From: Ifrita kowaldi
Lineage: Eukaryota; Chordata; Aves; Passeriformes; Cinclosomatidae
Reading direction: 5' to 3'
Length of the DNA stretch: 64,000 nt
NCBI GenBank assembly: GCA_013398055.1
Contig: VZRS01009566.1
Location: 554,062-618,061, forward strand
Shown: positions 34,101-48,705 of the stretch, one piece after another
Layout: each line of letters opens with the position of its first letter
Position numbering within the stretch: the first letter of the stretch is position 1
Translations under genes and position numbers: made by a program
Notes under the pieces: model-generated
Databases searched by the model: none
What the model was told of the DNA's origin: nothing
Seen by the model: the letters and a program-made list of their open reading frames with translations, nothing else

Positions 34101-36318
34101 TTTCAGCAGGGTCAGGGGTGGCTGCTGCAGCCTGAAGCTACATGTTCTCCCAGTGCTGTTGTTGGGTCTGGTTCTTCAGGGACTGGGAGTGATGCTTCAC
34201 CAAGGACTGCCTATGACTGCCTGAGACCTCCATATCACCTAGAGGTAAAACTCTAGGAAGACAACACTTAAAGAGTGAAAACTTGGGTTGTAATGCCATA
34301 CCTTTCATGTGAGGGTTCTGCATTAGACTTCAAGTGGGAGAGCTGAGGCTGCTTTTGCCTCCAGCAGTACAACTGGCTCCTGTCCTCAGTCTGAGAGATG
34401 CCAGCACTTGTTGTCAGAGGGATGGGGTGAGAGATAGGTAGTATTAACAGGTTTAGCTTTCTGCTTTTAATCCAGTGATGCAAATCTGCCCAAACTATTT
34501 TGAAAAGTTGATGGATTAAGTCCCATTCTAGGTGTAGAGTTTGAGTAAAGTGCCTGAAGCTCTGCTGAAAGCAAGATGTGTAGGCCAAATAAAAGCTACC
34601 TTTCCTTTCTCTTCATGCATCCCTGTCTGGAAAGAGCAAGAGCAAATTACTTTTGAGTGTCATTGGATAATAGCTCTTTGGGAAAAACCTGATCCTCGTT
34701 TATCATTACAGAAGCAGGGAATTAGTGCAATGAATCAAGTCCCCACCTCACCCTCCTAAGCAATTTATCTACAATTTTGCCTGCAAATTCAATAGAATTG
34801 GATATAGCTGATCAGCCATCTCCACAATGAAGTTGCACTGCGCACTCAGGCAGGCTTTGCTTGGAGGACTTCAAAATTTTGTACGCTGAGTTTTCCCAGC
34901 ATAGGAGATGCCTCAAGCTGGCTGGCCTGCTGACTGTACCTTGCAGTGAGAAAAGCAGGAGGCAAATTTCTGAAGTTGTGTGTTACTCACTATCAAGTGT
35001 AAAAATAAATGGGTATAAATCTTGGTCCAGCCTAGTGGGATTTGTGGCACTATCTAATTTTTCTTGCTATCCCTGTAGGCCGAAATGGTATCCCAGATCC
35101 TTATCCCTGAAAATGTAAGGCTCTCAGTATCTAAATATGCTGTCGGTGCCTCAGGCTCATCTCTGCTTAGGACTGATTTGTTAAAATAATGGCTTCTAAG
35201 TTAGGAACAGCTCATTCTAGTTCTTTCTGTCTGAAATTGTAAGAGAATGGTAAAAAAATCCCACCACCACCTTACTGATGAATTTGTAGTGTGTCCAAGA
35301 AGGAAGTGCAAGTCAACAGATGGAACAGTCACAAGCTCTTGCTATATCTACCTTTAAAGCTGTCAAGGAAAATATCTGTAGGGGGCTAAGATAATAATAT
35401 ATTGAAACTATAAGGGTCATATTTCAGAGTGTAATTTACTCACCAAACACTGAGGAATTCATCCATGAAGAATGTTATTCTTCAACTGTGCCTTAAAGAG
35501 ACTTTATTATTTTATGTTTCTCATGGTAGCATTTTCTTAAGCAGTTGTTTTTATAAGTTATGTTTGAAATGAGCCAGATACAGCTTTTTCGAAAGCTGCA
35601 GAGATTCAGAGACTGCAGAGTGTGGGCTTGAAATTCAGTGCGGGTCAACAGATTCCTATTTGCAATTTTTGTACCATTTCTTAATGCATGTGATTGATGT
35701 GCTAAACAACATTTTTGCTTCAGTAAAGCAGAAAAAGTGCCACTAGAGGGTGGTGTTATTACAAAAAGAAAAAAGCAATTAGGAATCTCTTTCCAGAATA
35801 AAATAATTTATACTCTCCTCCTACACATTTATAAACATGGGATAGATTTTACTGCTCTAGTCAGATTTGTTTGAGTCTTGTTGGCTTTTTTCCCCATAGA
35901 GTGATTTGTAGTTCTGTTTCAGCTGTAAACAGCAATACTGGGTATCTAGTTTTATACCTTAATGTATATATGAATACCAAAACGATGTTGTTTCATCTTC
36001 TCTGCTAGAAACTTTTTTATTGATTGCAAAAAAAGCTGTAAAAGAACTTTTATGATTTTTTTTCTCTTGAAAACTACCCATTCAGTTAAACTTGCATTCC
36101 AGCTTAGAAAAGATGGAGTGTTTTTTTTCCTTCCTTCTTTTTTCTTCCTGAACAGTGAGAAAATGAAAAAGTTATTGTTTACCGAAGCAGTGCAGTATGA
36201 GCTGTTACAGGCCACATAGGGAGCATCAAGCTGGGTTTAAGCCTAATGCAAAGTAATAGGATTTTGATAGTCTAATGTGGGCAGAGCTATTGTGGTATCT
36301 AAGTATATATAGTGTAAA

Positions 36319-36347
36319 GTGTGTGTATATATATGTGTGTGTGTGTG
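36319..36347. repeat. (TG)n/(TA)n microsatellite
   Basis: Alternating TG and TA dinucleotides of about 29 bp. Confidence 0.9.
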
Positions 36348-36533
36348 CATGGCGTGTGGTATAATCATATTTATGTGTCTGGTGTCACCACATAAGTCTG
36401 ATAAATGGTTGTGCTGTACCAGCCAAAGTATGGCCAGACCACTGGGCAGTGGAGACTGAGGGACAGGGATGGGGCAGTGCAGGGGCTGGGTTACTCATGC
36501 CCAGGGACCAGTGTCCTTGTGCTGCTTTGGGTC

Positions 36534-36620
36534 ATCACAGAATGGTTTGGGCTTTTGGGTTGAGAGGGAGATTAAAGATCATCTAGTTCCAACCTCCTTC
36601 CATGGGCAGAGACATCTTTC
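36534..36620 (-). repeat. CR1 LINE 3'-end fragment (short)
   Basis: TCACAGAATGGTTTGGGCTT, AAAGATCATCTAGTTCCAAC and CATGGGCAGAGACA match the inverted CR1 3' end. It is about 90 bp long. Confidence 0.8.
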
Positions 36621-39600
36621 ACCTTTCACAAGCCCCACAAGGTGCTGCTGGGTTTGTGTTGGGCACGAGGGCTGCGGGCAGGTGCCTGTGCCACCCCACT
36701 GCTGCCCTTGGCATGGAGGTGGAGGAGCCTGCACCAGCCCCAAGGAGAACCTGCAGGAGGCAGAGGAGGAGTGTGAGAAATGGAGGGAAAGTGGAAGGGA
36801 CATAAGGGTCAAAGGAGAAGCCAGCCTTCTCTTCTCCCATCTGTCCTCTAAGAGGAGAGCAAGCCAATTTCATGGCACTTTCAGCATGATTGAAACACCT
36901 GCAGCACCTGGGGGTGCAGGCTTGCTGTGCCCGGGAGTCAGGTGGGGATGGTGTCCCCAGGCAGTGACAAACTCCTCCAAACCTGTTGCATCCTTTTGTG
37001 GTGACAGCCAAGTGTGTGCTTCACCGTCTGCCCCCAGACTGGGTCACACCCCAGTAATAACTGTATTTATTTCTCCTTCTTTTGTGTTGGAAGGTAGCTG
37101 GATGTAAGACATTATCTAGCCACCACCTTTTGGGCTTGGATATGATCTGAGAAGCATTCGTGTGTGTTTCCCTGCTGCTGTTTTACATCACTGCACTCGA
37201 CTACTGCGCTGCCGGGGGCAGCGTCACAGCCTGAGCTGGAGTATTGAAGTGGTGATCTCACGGGGTTTGGTGGTGCACAGTAAATGCATTCCTGCACCAT
37301 GACAATGTTGAAATCCTGGCTCTTCAGGGGACAGGACGGTGCCTTTGAAGTGATATTGCGAGTGCGTGCGTAAGATGCAAATGCAGCATGCAAAGCCACC
37401 CCGTGGTGCACTGGATTAATAGAACAGATTTTCAATGAATCATTGGGAAGATGAAATTTTCTACTTGCATTTAATCTTAGCCTGATAAATCACTCAGGGG
37501 GAAAAAAGACCACAAATCCAACAGTACAATACAGGAAATTAGTACTCCGATGATGAGGCAGACTTGGGTTTGGAGAGCTGGCAGTGGTGGGGAGCTTGGC
37601 TGACAGTGTGGGGCTGGGGGAACATGGACAGAGGTTGGATTACGCTGCAAAGATAGATTGGGGTGGGAGCAGCAGCAGGGCAGAGCTAAGTGCCCTGGGG
37701 CTCCTCCTCGTTTGCACGCTGGCCATTGAGTGTATGGTTAAAAACTAATAATGTTCAGCCAGTTACTATAGCAATGGTGTGGCACGAGTTGTCATGGTGA
37801 TGGAGCAGAATTTTTCATCACGTTCCTTCAAGAGGGTGATGGATGCCATTCTGGGGGGTTCTGAGCTGGACCATTTGCCTCATATGTACAGAAACACTTG
37901 CACCTGCTGCAGTGAACATGTCCTTCCAGTGTCATTATTACCTGGTTTTCCATGTCCTGATGCTAAATTCTTCTTTCACATTTATGAAGGTAAGAACACT
38001 CTGATAAGCCATAAATTGCTAAGCCAAACCTAATTATGTGCACCATTATTATACAAGGTGTGTTAATAAAACATAGTTCTGGCACCAGGGCTGCTCCCTG
38101 ACACTTTGTGTGTGCTCTTCACCTCTGCCAATGACACAACTCAATAGGACATTAGATCCTCAGTTGAAAAAAGGAATTTTAAGCTGATCTGAAGTAAATG
38201 AGCTTCGACTACTCCCATTTAACACAGAAAAATGTGTGTTCTGCCTTGGAAATGCATCCTTTTTTTCAGTTTTATTTAAATTGCCTTTGCTTTCTCTTCC
38301 TTCTTGGGCTTTAAGAACAATACACTGTCTTTTTCCCTTACTCATGAGGTAGGCATGAGTTCATCCTTGTCAGGGCCTTTTTCATATAGGTGATCAACAG
38401 GTGCACTGTATGTAAATAATATTGCTTTTGATGGTTCATTTTTTAGGAGATTGGTGTAATGCCTATTTTACCCCTGTAGGAACCAAGAGCATACCTATTG
38501 GCTATGTTTCTGCAGTTGTGCAAGAAAGTAACCTCCTAGACTGCAGAGCACATCCAGAAATTTGGTTTTGTAAGGATAAAAATGCTTTCAGCTTGGCTCA
38601 GGGTGATAGCTATTTTAAGAGAACATAATATTCTGTTCATCAGCTACTTTTCAAAACCCCTAAACCCTTCACTACATGTAAGTTTCTGTGCTAAACCGTA
38701 CACTTCAAAATGAAGCCTCACAAATGGCAGTAGTGGTGATTCACAACAGGGCTTATATGTTACTTTCATAAACACTGATTTGCAGGCACCAGGAAATCCA
38801 AGAAAGGGAAAATCTGAATTTGGAGTGCACAACTTAATAGCACTGATATTTCATAAGAGTCTCCCATTTCATTTTGTCCTGTGCTTTTTTGCAGGTAAGT
38901 ATTGGGTGTGCCAACAGAACTGTATTAACTGCCAAGGAGCATAGGAACAATATTGGCTCAGAAACATCTTGGGATTTGGATCTGTGTAGTGCTGAGTAGG
39001 AATCTAGGCTATGCTCGAGGCTGCGTCACTTCGGATTTAGGAAAGTAACCACAGATATGTTTTAAGTCCTTTTTCCTTTAAAAAGCTCTGATTACTGTGT
39101 GCTTCAGCATTCTACTGACGTGAGGAGCACCATTGGCTGCATGTCCTGGAGTGCTTGTTCTAGTTCCTCTAAGCAAAGTCCAGCTCTTACAGCGCCACTG
39201 TTGGCATCTACAGAAGCCAGGGGTCTTTTTTCTTTTACTTTTCCCCTTGTTTGGAGCTTTATAATTACTGCAGTAAAGATGTTAAACTCCTTAACCCAAA
39301 GAACTAAGTTTTCAGAAATTCACAGAACTATGTGGTTTCCATGTTCTAATTTAAGAAAAAAAAAGAAGGGAAAAAACCCCCCAAAAAAGGGAAGTGAGGT
39401 CTCTGGGCAAGGTAAACTCTTAGGTGCAGGTTACTGAGCTACCACTGCATCCTAGTTCTGGTTTTCCAAAATTTTCTGGATATATTTAAGAGTCCCTGTT
39501 AGCGATTAGGTACAGAGCTACATGGACCTGTTCTCAAACCTGCTGCAGCCCTCCTTGATAGACTTCTTAGGCTTCTCAGAGCCATTAGTTTTATAAGGAG

Positions 39601-42600
39601 CTGTGTAAAATATTGGGAAAATGTTGTTCCATCTCATTAAAGATCTGGCAGGTGTGCCACCTCTGTTGCAGCATGTCATTTGTATGCTTTTCATACAAAA
39701 TATTGCAGGCTTTTGCTCACTTGAATCTTTCAAGTGCTGAACTTAAATCCAGTGTCCTCGGTTTGTCCCATCAACACTGAAAAATGATCACGAAGTGAGA
39801 GGGAGGCTTGTGCAGTGCCCATCTTATTCTTCTGGTGTTGCATCAGCCCTGGAAGCCTTTCAAAGCCTCCTCAGATTGTCCCTGCTCTCTGCTAGGATCT
39901 GCTCAGTTTACTTTTGTTTGGGTTAATGCAAGTCTGTGGTCATGGGGCAACTACAAATAAATGAAGTATGAAAGACTTCACAGGATCTTTATTTGGATAT
40001 CCAGTCAGGCATAAACCGTGATGTCAGTGCAGCTGTGTCCCAGATCGGATTACGCCAGTGAATAAAGGTTTGTAAACTGTGCTATTGTTCTGCAGGTATA
40101 TTGTTGTATATGATTTTTGGCAAGTGACCTCAAGAAATCTCATACCAGGGTGATTTTTTTCCCTACCTTATCAGTCTTTCTGATGATAAAAGAAAACTGG
40201 CTTTTGAAATCATGAATAACTCTGGCATCACACTGGTACAGATTAGGAGATTTATGCCCAGACTTGTTGAGTGTTCCTACCCCTCTTCCTCCCAAATGAA
40301 GGACATGGTTTCTGTCACTGTATTTTGAGAGAGGTGGATTTAACTGTGTTCACCTGCTGAAAAACTTTGAAGCTCGATGAGATGAAGGATGCTGTTGGAA
40401 GTCACACGGCTAACTTCTTACAGCAGAGACTGCTCACAAGATTAGTGGGCGTGCAAGTCCACTAATTAGTAAATTTGGGGTTTATGAGCTCTGAGGTAAC
40501 TTTTCAGTGATGTTAAACTAACTGTACTAGATACAGTTAAACCCCTCGTCTTTGGGGAAAGTGTTTATTTACAGGGAGGGCATTGGTTCAGAAATTTGTT
40601 CTCTTGCTGGAAGGAATATTGCTGCAAATATTTTAATAGGAAGTTCTGATGAGGGAATGTTTGTCCTACAGGTTTTTCCAAGATGTTCAACAAACTATTG
40701 CAATTAGTAGGTTAGTAGAGACCATTTTAAACAGAAGTAAAACTCCTCTGATATGTACATCACTGCTTCTTTACATGGCAAGGAGTATTGATGAGGTGTT
40801 GCAGCCTGCTACAAAGAGCTACCAAAATAAATTGGACCAATGTGGCCCAGCCTTTTTCCTTCTGTGAACAAAGTCAAGCAAGAGAATACAGGCTCTCGAT
40901 GTTCTGATGCCATGAAAGGACTGCAGAACACTGCTTGTTAAAATGCAAAGTCCAAGAGGGAGGAGAAGTTGGCATCCACATGAAGGAAACTGGGATGCTC
41001 ATTAACTGATTTTGATGGTGGAAAACACATGTGCTGCATCCAAGATGATTTCAACGTGGGATATTGTGCCCTTTAGTCTTCCTAAATATGAAAATACATG
41101 TATATTCATAATACAGTTGAGGAATGTTATCCCTGTTTGATGGATCTGTTGGCTTAGGAAAGATGTTAGGAGAATTTGTGAAAGCCCTGGGAGTGCGAAA
41201 CACTCATCCTCAGGATTTGGGGTAGGGGTGTGAAACCTGTTTGCATACATGTGTTCATGTGTGTGTGTAATGGAGACTGGAAATAGAAACCAAGAGATAT
41301 TGACTATGTCCTTGCAGGGATCCAGAAGTAGTTGGTTGCACAATAAATGGGAGAAATGAAACATGATGTTGTAGCATTTTAATCAAGTGACTTATAAAAA
41401 AAAATACAGGGATTATTTCTCTATAAAACACTCCAAGATCTCACCAAGGGACACTTGATGCTAACAGATACATTTAAAAGGAAGCAGTCTCAAAAAGACA
41501 ATGTTTCTGAAAAGTCAGTGGGTGCAGGACATTTGCAAACCATAAATGATTAACAGATGGAGTTTAAAAGGCCACGAGTTTCCATCCCTTCCTGTGGTGC
41601 TCACAACTGAAGGAAACACATAGGAAGGATCTTTAGGTAGGTAAGAGCTGAGACTTGTGAGTATGGGGAGAGATCTGCCACTTACAAGAGTGTTAGGAAA
41701 ACCTCAAATTATATGACTTCTAAATACGCCTGAGCTCCTCCTGGGGTCCTGCTGAGCCATGGGCAGCACGCGCTGCTGGAGGAAGGAGGAGCAGTCAGCT
41801 TTCAGTGTCCTCAGATCGCTGCAATGAGTCCTTAAATAAAACACAAGGCTGCTAAATTTTTCATCGGTCTCTCTCAAATAGAAGTTCTTAGTCTGACAGC
41901 TTTTCCTTTGCATTCCTAAGTCTTACTATTTTAATAGCAATATTTGGTCCCCAGTGCCCTGACTTGTACTTTGGGTTTTCTCTGTGTGCCCTTGGGGCTT
42001 TCTCTACATGAGGGAGCTGAGACATCCCAAAGCTGTTTGCCAGAACTGACCTGTAATTTTCCAGCAAGTCATCGTGCCATCAGGAAATGCCGCTTGGTGA
42101 AACCCAGGGTATTTCCTGAAGACATATTTCACAGCAGTATTTCATTCTAGAAAGAGCAAAACAAACAAAAAAGCAACACTCAAGCAGAGTTGCTTTATAT
42201 AAGATTTTACAATGAAATGCATTTATCCTATAAGGATGAAAAATGCAGCAAAGCATTTCAATAAAATATTTCTTTAGGAACAAGTTACAGAGATTCTTTT
42301 GTCCATTTTTATTATGGAAAATATATTTAAGCTTGCAGAATTTGCTGTGAAAGGGGAAATCCTATCAAAGCCAGCTTTGTTTTCTCTCTCTGTGCTGCTT
42401 TGCTTCGGTTTATGTCTTGTATTAATGAGGTGTTCGCTTGTGCAAGAAATAGCATTTTCTCAGTTTGGGGTTGACTTTTTGATTGCTTAAAATTATTTGC
42501 TGTATGATATCTTTACAGTCCAGGCTTTTGTAATTTATAACTTAGGTATACAATACTTCATAAAGATGCAATGTAGAGTTAATATCCTATATATGGAATG

Positions 42601-45600
42601 AGCGATGCAGCTGAATTTAACTCTTGAGTCTCTTAAAAGATGGCAGGACTCTCTGGTTTGGTGTTTGAATATGGAAGAGAGATGTCACTTGTAAAATAGC
42701 CAGATTTAAACAGAAGCTACCCAGGGCTGTTGGACAGTTTGGTTTAGGCCTTTTGGAGGGTTTTTGCTTTAAAAAATTCAGGCGTTTTGCAGTACAAGCC
42801 AGTAGGATAAGTCTTATGATCCTGTATAGGTTAACTTGCTGGGGACTGGGATTTTGCTCAAGGCTAAATGCCAGTGCTCCCACCATGAAATGTGCATTCA
42901 GCTCCCCTTAAAGCGTAAACCCCATGGAAAACCCACACAAATTATGAGACTGTTATGAAGTGAACCATGAATTTTTAATATTCAGTTACCCTGCGGTACA
43001 AGCTGGAGCTTAAAATAAATTGTTTTAAATTTCATACTCTGAGTAGTGCATCCAATGGTACATGAAGGGAAATGAAGTTTCCAGGACTCTCTGCTTTGGG
43101 TTAAACAGGACAGTTTTACAAACAGTCATCCTGGAGACAGAATTGTACCAGATCTGTGTGTGGGCACAAAATCCGGTGGTGCCTTTCACTGCCTGTCCGT
43201 GCCTGGTGTCTCACCTCCTGCATGATCCAGGCTCCTGCACAGCCTCAGTGGCCAGCTCAGCTTGGGCTGCCACTCCTGCCTCCAACAACATGGCAGTGGA
43301 CACAAAATCACTTGTGGTGGATAGGAAGCTTGACAGGAATCCAAGCATCACCTTTCACCTGAATTACAAAGACCTTTCATTTTCCCCCCGATCTTCTAAG
43401 TGCTGGAACATCTGCAACTTCCTCCAGGCCCTGCTGCTTCCTTTCTCTGCGCACCCTGTCCTGGCAGGGAGGATACCCTGCAGCAAAATATCTCCTGGCA
43501 CTTGGATACATGAGAGTAAGTTGGACCCAGCTCATTGCCTCTTTGGCTGAATCTTTTGTTCCATATTTTTGCCACTCTAGCACAGAATCATCTTCTGCCC
43601 AGTTTAGGAGCTCTCGCAATCAGGTCCTTCCCCTGTCAAACTCTGCCCCCAGGGAAGTGGGACACCAGAGGTGCTGGGCAGCATTTCCCAGAGACAGGAG
43701 AGAAGAACACCGGTCCCACTTCAGCGTTATCTCCACAGAAATTATGAACAAACCTGATTATCCCCCACTCTTACTCAGACTACTGCAAACAACACTGGAA
43801 AATATTCCTCCACATAAGCATAACCCCAGAGTCATTTGTATTTCCTTTTGCAGAATTGCAGCACCTAATTCTGGAAACATTTCTGCCACATATAAATGGG
43901 TTTTTTTACGTGCTTGATGTGTTTTATTTGACACTGCACTGGAATCCTTCCTTTAGCCAGATGAGACATGACCGTTCCCAGTGCTTTGAAAAGTGGATGC
44001 AGTGGGGAAACTGAGCTGCTGCAGGCACTGGAGACACTTGTGTTGGCTTTAGCAAAGAGGGCAAAGACCCTCAGGGATGCTGTCTGACACTCAGTAGCCT
44101 TGATGGGATGGCACAGGTGACATATTTACCTCCAGTCCTCCTCCAAGAGAGCAAGGTGTGGACTGTCTCCTACTGCATTTGAGTGCTGCTTTACTTTGAC
44201 CATGACACACGGGATTCAGAGTATATTAGAGGAGTTGTATAGATTTGAATGCTCTCACGCTTGGTCTCATTCAGGTTAACAAGAGGGAAAAATATCCCAC
44301 TGATGTTGTGATGACCAGGAGTGAGCCCTGGAGGTCGCAGTGCAGGGACCAAGGTAGTGCTGCCACCCTGCACCCTCAAACAGGGTGATGTTCCGCAGCT
44401 GATGTCTGGGGCAGATGCTGCTAAACTTGTAAGGCCTGAGCAGAACTCTTTATTTATTTCACCAAGAAAAGAAAATATTGGGAAAAGTTAAATTATCTGC
44501 AGGAATTGCCTTCCCATCAATTTTATTGACTAAGAATGAAAAGCACATTAAGCATAACTGAATTATTCTATGACTAGCGTTACATAGATCTCTGGAAAAA
44601 TTGAGTTTGCTTTGAGGTAATCATAAATGTACCTGGTACTGGAGATGGAACTGTAGTGCACACAGAACTTGTATTGAAATGCTGGAGCCTGCTGGTATGC
44701 CTACAAAGCAGGAAAAAATTAAAACAGTGAAATGGAAAACACCCAAGCTGATGGCATGCAAACAGAAAATCAAGTTATTTCTGTAGAGGCCAAGCCAGAC
44801 ACCCAATGTTACAATGCAGGTACAGAAGAAACTCAAGGTTTTACATAAAAGAGTGTAAATCAGCTGCTGCTTCACTGAACGTGCACATTTTCATGTGCAC
44901 AACTCATGGATGTACGTGGATACAAATGGCATTTAGGCCTACAGATGAAATGATATTAGTTCCAAACTTCCAGTGTTTGACGAAGTTAATTTTCAATACT
45001 GGGAGAATTTTGAAGGCCTGAGGTGTAGTGACAGCATTGCCCAGGGTCTGGCTGGAGAAAGCTGGGCAGAACCTGCTGTGCTGCCAGACTGGGGTGCGGG
45101 AGGAGGGTGGTCCTGTGGGGGTGTGAAAATGGGCGTCCCTCCAGTGGGGTGCCTGGTGCTCCCCACGTGCTGCCCAGGGATGGAGGGCTTTCCCCCTCCA
45201 AAACAGACCACATTACCGTGTTTTCTTAAGCAGAAATAAAACATGCAATGTACCTGGCCCAATGCTTTCCAGAAATGATTTGTGCATACATATATATTTA
45301 TTTGTTTTTAATTTGTAATTTTGGAAGGGGCACGGAGGAGTGTTCAGAATTAACTACATGATTTAGCAGTCCCAGATTAGAGACATTTCTATCTTGGATT
45401 GTAACCTTGTGTGTAAACTGATTTTGTTCAGAATAACTTTGACTTAGCCGTAAAAAAAGCCTTATGATATGTATGACAAATTAAAAAATGGTCTTCACAC
45501 TAGATCTGAAATTAATTTTTTACATATTCTTGCAGTAGCTTTCAGGAAAAAAACCATTTAAATAGCCGAGAGAACTGAGTGAAATTCAGCTTAAATGTGT

Positions 45601-46398
45601 GAGTATTGACAAATAATCCTGTTATATTCACCTTGGTGCTGTTTGCTGGGGGTGCTGGGGTGTTACTGTAATGTCTGTCTCAGATAAGATTGTAGGCAGG
45701 TAAAAAACCCAACTGAAATTTGTGTTGCAACGAGTTGTTTTAAGGTACTCAGCAGTTCTGTGTCGAAATTGTGAAGGATTTGATGCATTTTTCCATTTCT
45801 AGCACATTTATATTCTCAACTCATTACTCTGGCAACAACATCCATGTTAATGCCACTTCTTTGCAATCAAAAACTCACTGCCAGAAGCCTGACCAGTTCA
45901 ATGAGTGTCTCATTCACCTCCAGAGGAGCGCTGGGCTCAGTGATTTGTCCCTCCCAGAGAGTAATTCATTCAAATAAATGTAAATCACTATTTATGTTGT
46001 TCAGTCAGTGTTTATGGATGTCAGTGTACACTACTGAAAAGGCACATGGCAGATATTAAGGGAGGAATCGATGTGCTTCACGGAGATGAGAACAGGCAGG
46101 GTTTGGTTTTGGTTTATCCACGGTGCTGCACTCAGTGCAGCTGTTATTGATTCTGATCCCACAAGTGTTCGACCTCCTTTGTACAGCATGACTTGTCTAT
46201 ATTTTACAGCTGAATTTTTTTTGCCTTGTGCTTCACATTCATATTCCATTACTATGCTAATTGAAAAAAAAAATCAATGCAGTTTGTTAATTAAGGGAAA
46301 TCCTCAACCTCCAGTCTGAATCACTAAGTTGCTCTTGTGTGTCTGCAGTGACCACTGTGGCCTGACCCTGCTGGGAGATGGCAGTGACACAAGTGGGG
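36621..46398. other. Intergenic, KICS2 to SRGAP1 (middle part)
   Basis: About 9.8 kb with no recognisable exon, RNA gene or confident interspersed repeat. Frames of up to about 210 codons occur in moderately GC-rich stretches (for example 36469-37107 and 43062-43550). They lack conserved motifs and compete with equally open frames on the other strand. Confidence 0.55.
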
Positions 46399-46700
46399 AT
46401 CACAGAATCATAGAGCCATTTAGGTTGGAAAAGACCTTTCAGATCATTGAGTCCAATTGTTAATTCAGCAGTGCCACGTGCACCCCCAAACCATGTCTCC
46501 AAGTGCCACATTTATATGGCTTTTGAGCACCTCCAGGTGACTCAGCCACTTCTCTGGGCAGCCTGTTCCAGAGCTTGACAGCCTCCTCAGTGAAGAAATT
46601 TTTCCTAACATCCAATCTAAGCCTCCTGTGAGGTAACTTGAGGCCATTTCTTCTTGGGTTATCACTTGTTACTCGGGAGAAGAGACGGTCATGGGGCACA
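46399..46700 (-). mobile_element. CR1 LINE fragment with remnant of the reverse-transcriptase ORF C-terminus
   Basis: Read on the minus strand, the element ends in the CR1 terminal motif (inverted TCACAGAATCATAGAGCCAT at the left edge). Further upstream in the element it encodes a decayed CR1 ORF2 tail (VRKNFFTEEAVKLWNRLPRE, then VAESPGGAQK) that is shifted between frames. It is truncated and inactive, and longer than the other CR1 pieces here. Confidence 0.85.
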
Positions 46701-48558
46701 CTGTACCTGTGCAGCCATGGGGCAGAGGCTCAAATGACTGCAGAGTTACAGTAAAAAGTGTATTCCTGCATTTTTAATTTGCATATATGTATTGAGAAAG
46801 GTAAGAGAAAACCTGCTGACCTGTCCGATTCAGCCAGACCCAGACTATGTCATTTAACCCTATTTAATCCCTCAGTCAGCATCAAATTGTGCATGTCTCC
46901 TTCCAGCCCTCGGGCCTGCCAGCTCTCACTGTACCTGCTGTGTAAGAAGGTGAGGGAATACAGAGCTCTTCTCTCCCTTGGTTCCAGCTTAGTGCCACTG
47001 CACAAGTTTTGTTCTCACATCTGGCGGGGATGGCGCATCAGGAGGGCTGCTCTGAGGCCTGCCATTTTCTGTTTTCCTTTCCACTGCTTTTGGCCTTGCT
47101 GATCAGTGGGGTGGCTGGATGAGAGGAACCAAAACTCTGTGCCAGGGCTACAGCCCTGCTGGGGCCGGGGGGAGGAGAGTATCCAGCGGGGCTGACTGCC
47201 AGGGAAGGGCTGAGGGGCAGCAGGACCTGGGGCTGAGGCCAAGGCGGCTGCAGTCCAGGTGAGCTGCGGCACTGCGGTGGAGAGTGAGTGACACCTCTGA
47301 GCCATAAGGGCTCCCCGGCAGGAAAAATGTGCTCTGGCTGGGTCTGCTGGAGCCAGAGTGCTGGCAGAGACTGGTGCTGCCAGCTGAGTGATCTGCAAAC
47401 GCCCTTGTGGGAAATGCAAAGACAGGGAGTAGCTGCAGTTACAGTGGCATGTCCGAATGAGTGGTTGGTTTGTTTGTTTTTTAAACTATAATTGAGCTGG
47501 TTCAGCTAACTGGGTTTTAGGATGCTAAATTGTTGATCTGTTTGAGCTTTCATATATTATAGTGGGAGTTTTTTTCCCTCAAGAGGCAAGTCCATGGGAA
47601 AAGCAATATTCCTATGTACAAGAATGGTATCTTCACTCTGTACCATCTCTAGTTTCTGGTTTCAGTTGCTCCCCATGCACCAGTTCCACCCAGACTAACA
47701 TCAAGGCCTGTCCCACGGGGTAGCAGTGACTGAACAGAGAAACTGTGGATTCTTCTGGTCAGGGTAAGTCCATGTGAGCCACAGAGTAAGAAACAAACTG
47801 TGTGTCTCTGCCAAGGAGAACTTAAAACCCGGGTGGAACCTCCGTGGCTTCCTTATGCTGTCTGAGGAGGCATTTGAGCAGGCCGGGGCAATGCCACATC
47901 CCGGAGCCACGTGTGGCTTGAAACAATGATTTGCAGCAGTGGCCTGAGAGCTAAACACTCTGCTGCCACTGTTACTCTTTTTCTGCTCAGCCAATACACT
48001 TTTCTCAGCAAAACAGCTCATCAGCCCTTTGCTTTTTGAGCACCAGTAGAGTCAGCAGTTCCTCCACTACCTGCCAAAAGCTTTGGCTGTGTCCATGAGA
48101 GCTGGGCTTCTTTCCACTACGAAAACTGGAAGGAAGATAGGAAGTCAGCACAGTGCAACACTGAAACTTCATATTATAAAACAAGAGGAAACTCCTCTTC
48201 CTGTGTTTTCTTATTTATTTTAAAACAGGTTAAAAGCCACCACATAAGCCCCTCCCCTCACCAGTGAATGATCTGACTGTGGAAATTGGGTTATGCATCC
48301 TCTGGGCTGGTCAGGACCTTGAATGAGGAATGACCTTTGCTGTCCCCTCCTGTGTGCCTTAGTCAGCTTTTGTGCAGCCAGGGACAAGAAGAAATGCCCA
48401 AAGTAGGTCACTGGGCACTGTGGTGCAAAGGCTGCTGCCATGGGCTGATGGATGAGCAGTCGCATTATGGCAGCTTCTCAGCGAGAGGAGTGACAGCCCT
48501 GCTCTGAGCCGGGGTGGCTGCTGTGCCCCTTCCCCCACACCACCCCACACTGCCTGAC
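46701..48558. other. Intergenic, no feature recognised
   Basis: Moderately GC-rich non-coding sequence. No conserved frame was identified. Confidence 0.5.
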
Positions 48559-48705
48559 ACAGAATCACAGCATGGTTTGGGTTGGAAAGCACCTTAAAGA
48601 TTATCTGGTTCCAACCCCCTGCCATAGGCAGGGACACCTTCCACCTTAAGAACAGATTGATTAAAGCTCCATCCAGCCTGGCTTTGAACACTTCCAGGAA
48701 TGGGG
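48559..48705 (-). repeat. CR1 LINE 3'-end fragment
   Basis: ACAGAATCACAGCATGGTTT, CTTAAAGATTATCTGGTTCC and CCATCCAGCCTGGCTTTGAA match inverted CR1. Its right part is repeated at 48931-49019 because of the contig overlap that follows. Confidence 0.88.

Larger units (their letters stand above)
30027..36533. other. Intergenic, KICS2 to SRGAP1 (left part)
   Basis: Apart from the CR1 fragment at 30921-31125, I see only unique non-coding sequence. The reading frames present have no family resemblance, splice context or codon character. Confidence 0.6.

Noticed and set aside
36469..37107. A 212-codon plus-strand frame
   Set aside because: It starts just before a CR1 fragment and runs through it. 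The sequence is of ordinary non-coding character, with an equally open frame on the opposite strand.
43062..43550. A 162-codon plus-strand frame
   Set aside because: No family resemblance. Frames on the same and opposite strands overlap it and nothing supports transcription.
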